Shown in pieces: positions 13,914-14,427 of a DNA stretch of 14,427 nucleotides (positions are counted from its first letter, which is position 1; the number at the start of each line of letters is the position of its first letter). Where the stretch lies: the NCBI GenBank assembly GCA_023263825.1, contig JALQUJ010000154.1, positions 1 to 14,427 on the forward strand, read 5' to 3'. This DNA comes from Porticoccus sp. GTDB lineage: Bacteria; Pseudomonadota; Gammaproteobacteria; Pseudomonadales; Porticoccaceae. The position numbers were made by a program, and so were the translations under genes. Under the pieces are notes generated by a model that made no database searches, had not been told where the DNA came from, and saw nothing but the letters and a program-made list of their open reading frames with translations.

Positions 13914-14427
13914 ATGAACATAACTCTTTCAACCATAAGTTCTTTTTTGTTAAAGCCATCAGTTTTATCAACTGTAAGTTTATGTTTTCTTTTGCTCATG
14001 ACAACGCCAGTTTATTCTGACACTCACACACAAAGTGACCCTGCATTGCTGCCCTACAGCCTATCCTATGCTGCAACTTATAACGGCATGGATATCAACG
14101 CCAAACGTGAGCTAACAGTTGAATCAGGTCGATATACTCTAAGTACCACTGCAAAAAATCTGTTGAGTAACATTACTGAACAGGGTGATTTTATAGTTGA
14201 GGAAAATGGCACTATAATTGATCAACATTATGAATATAAACGCAGTATTTTAGGCATTAAAAAAACTGATAAGTTGAGCTATGACCGCAAAGCCGGCATA
14301 GCAAAATACAAAAGCAAAAAGAAAAAGCGCCAAGTCACCCTTGAAGGTGGCTACCTCAATCGTCTGACCTATCAAATCCAGCTTCGCCGGGACCTGTTCA
14401 GTGGAAAATTACCGTTGGAATATCAAG
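13914..14427 (+). CDS. DUF3108 family exported protein (3' end outside window)
   Basis: The frame is open to the right edge: 171 codons and one base are visible. The N-terminus is a signal peptide, with hydrophobic LSTVSLCFLLLM (18-29) and a probable cleavage site near PVYS-DT (about residue 35). The mature part starts with LPYSLSYAATYNGMDINAKREL, followed by repeated beta-strand-like segments (YTLSTTAKN, DFIVEENGTI, YEYKRSILG), a pattern matching DUF3108, a periplasmic family of unknown function often found after purN. A very basic stretch, YKSKKKKRQ, lies around residues 134-142. The start is not certain: ATG at 13914 was chosen, GTG at 13884 is in frame and would add ten residues, and neither has a clear ribosome site. 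The 211 bases between purN and this gene show no other gene. Confidence 0.85.
   Translation, partial: MNITLSTISSFLLKPSVLSTVSLCFLLLMTTPVYSDTHTQSDPALLPYSLSYAATYNGMDINAKRELTVESGRYTLSTTAKNLLSNITEQGDFIVEENGTIIDQHYEYKRSILGIKKTDKLSYDRKAGIAKYKSKKKKRQVTLEGGYLNRLTYQIQLRRDLFSGKLPLEYQ

Noticed and set aside
13772..13999. 75-codon frame on the minus strand before and over the DUF3108 start
   Set aside because: It covers the DUF3108 signal peptide on the other strand, and shows no domain or ribosome site.
1..14427. A new defence, mobile or biosynthetic system
   Set aside because: All long frames match housekeeping or conserved families, and no gap is large enough to hide a further gene cluster; no integrase, transposase, CRISPR repeat or tRNA was seen.

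Overview
The window looks like ordinary chromosome from a gammaproteobacterium of moderate G+C. The gene order from DUF2069-wrbA-arsC-yihY-tlpA through hda, DUF2066, purM, purN and DUF3108 resembles the layout I remember from Pseudomonas. mutS next to a 7Fe-8S ferredoxin of the Azotobacter FdI type points the same way. I would place it in or near the Pseudomonadales/Cellvibrionales; this is recall of synteny, not a search result.

Layout. (1) 1-3140, plus strand: mutS, missing only its first ~15 codons at the left edge, then fdxA with its own promoter, closed by a strong hairpin terminator that also reads as a terminator on the other strand. (2) 3172-6488, minus strand: arsC-like reductase, wrbA, DUF2069 membrane protein and the signal peptide peptidase sppA, transcribed leftward. 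(3) 6489-6655: a divergent intergenic region with a long imperfect inverted repeat. (4) 6656-9895, plus strand: a YihY/BrkB membrane protein, an overlapping thioredoxin-like lipoprotein, and an aldehyde dehydrogenase. (5) 9899-11757, minus strand: DUF2066 exported protein followed by hda, with overlapping stop and start codons. (6) 11758-11934: a second divergent region with a hairpin and three phased GTTAA motifs. (7) 11935-14427, plus strand: purM, purN and a DUF3108 exported protein cut by the right edge.

Functionally these are housekeeping genes: mismatch repair (MutS), replication-initiation control (Hda), purine synthesis steps 3 and 5 (PurN, PurM), envelope proteolysis (SppA) and several redox proteins (FdxA, WrbA, ArsC-like, TlpA-like, aldehyde dehydrogenase). 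Every gap over about 50 bases was read: no gap exceeds 215 bases, and I saw no tRNA, rRNA, insertion sequence, CRISPR array, phage gene or toxin-antitoxin pair. I found no new multi-gene system. The points most worth a second look are small: a tandem-repeat insertion inside mutS, a non-standard P-loop in Hda, an aldehyde dehydrogenase that seems to be a guest in a conserved block, and structured repeats in three intergenic regions.
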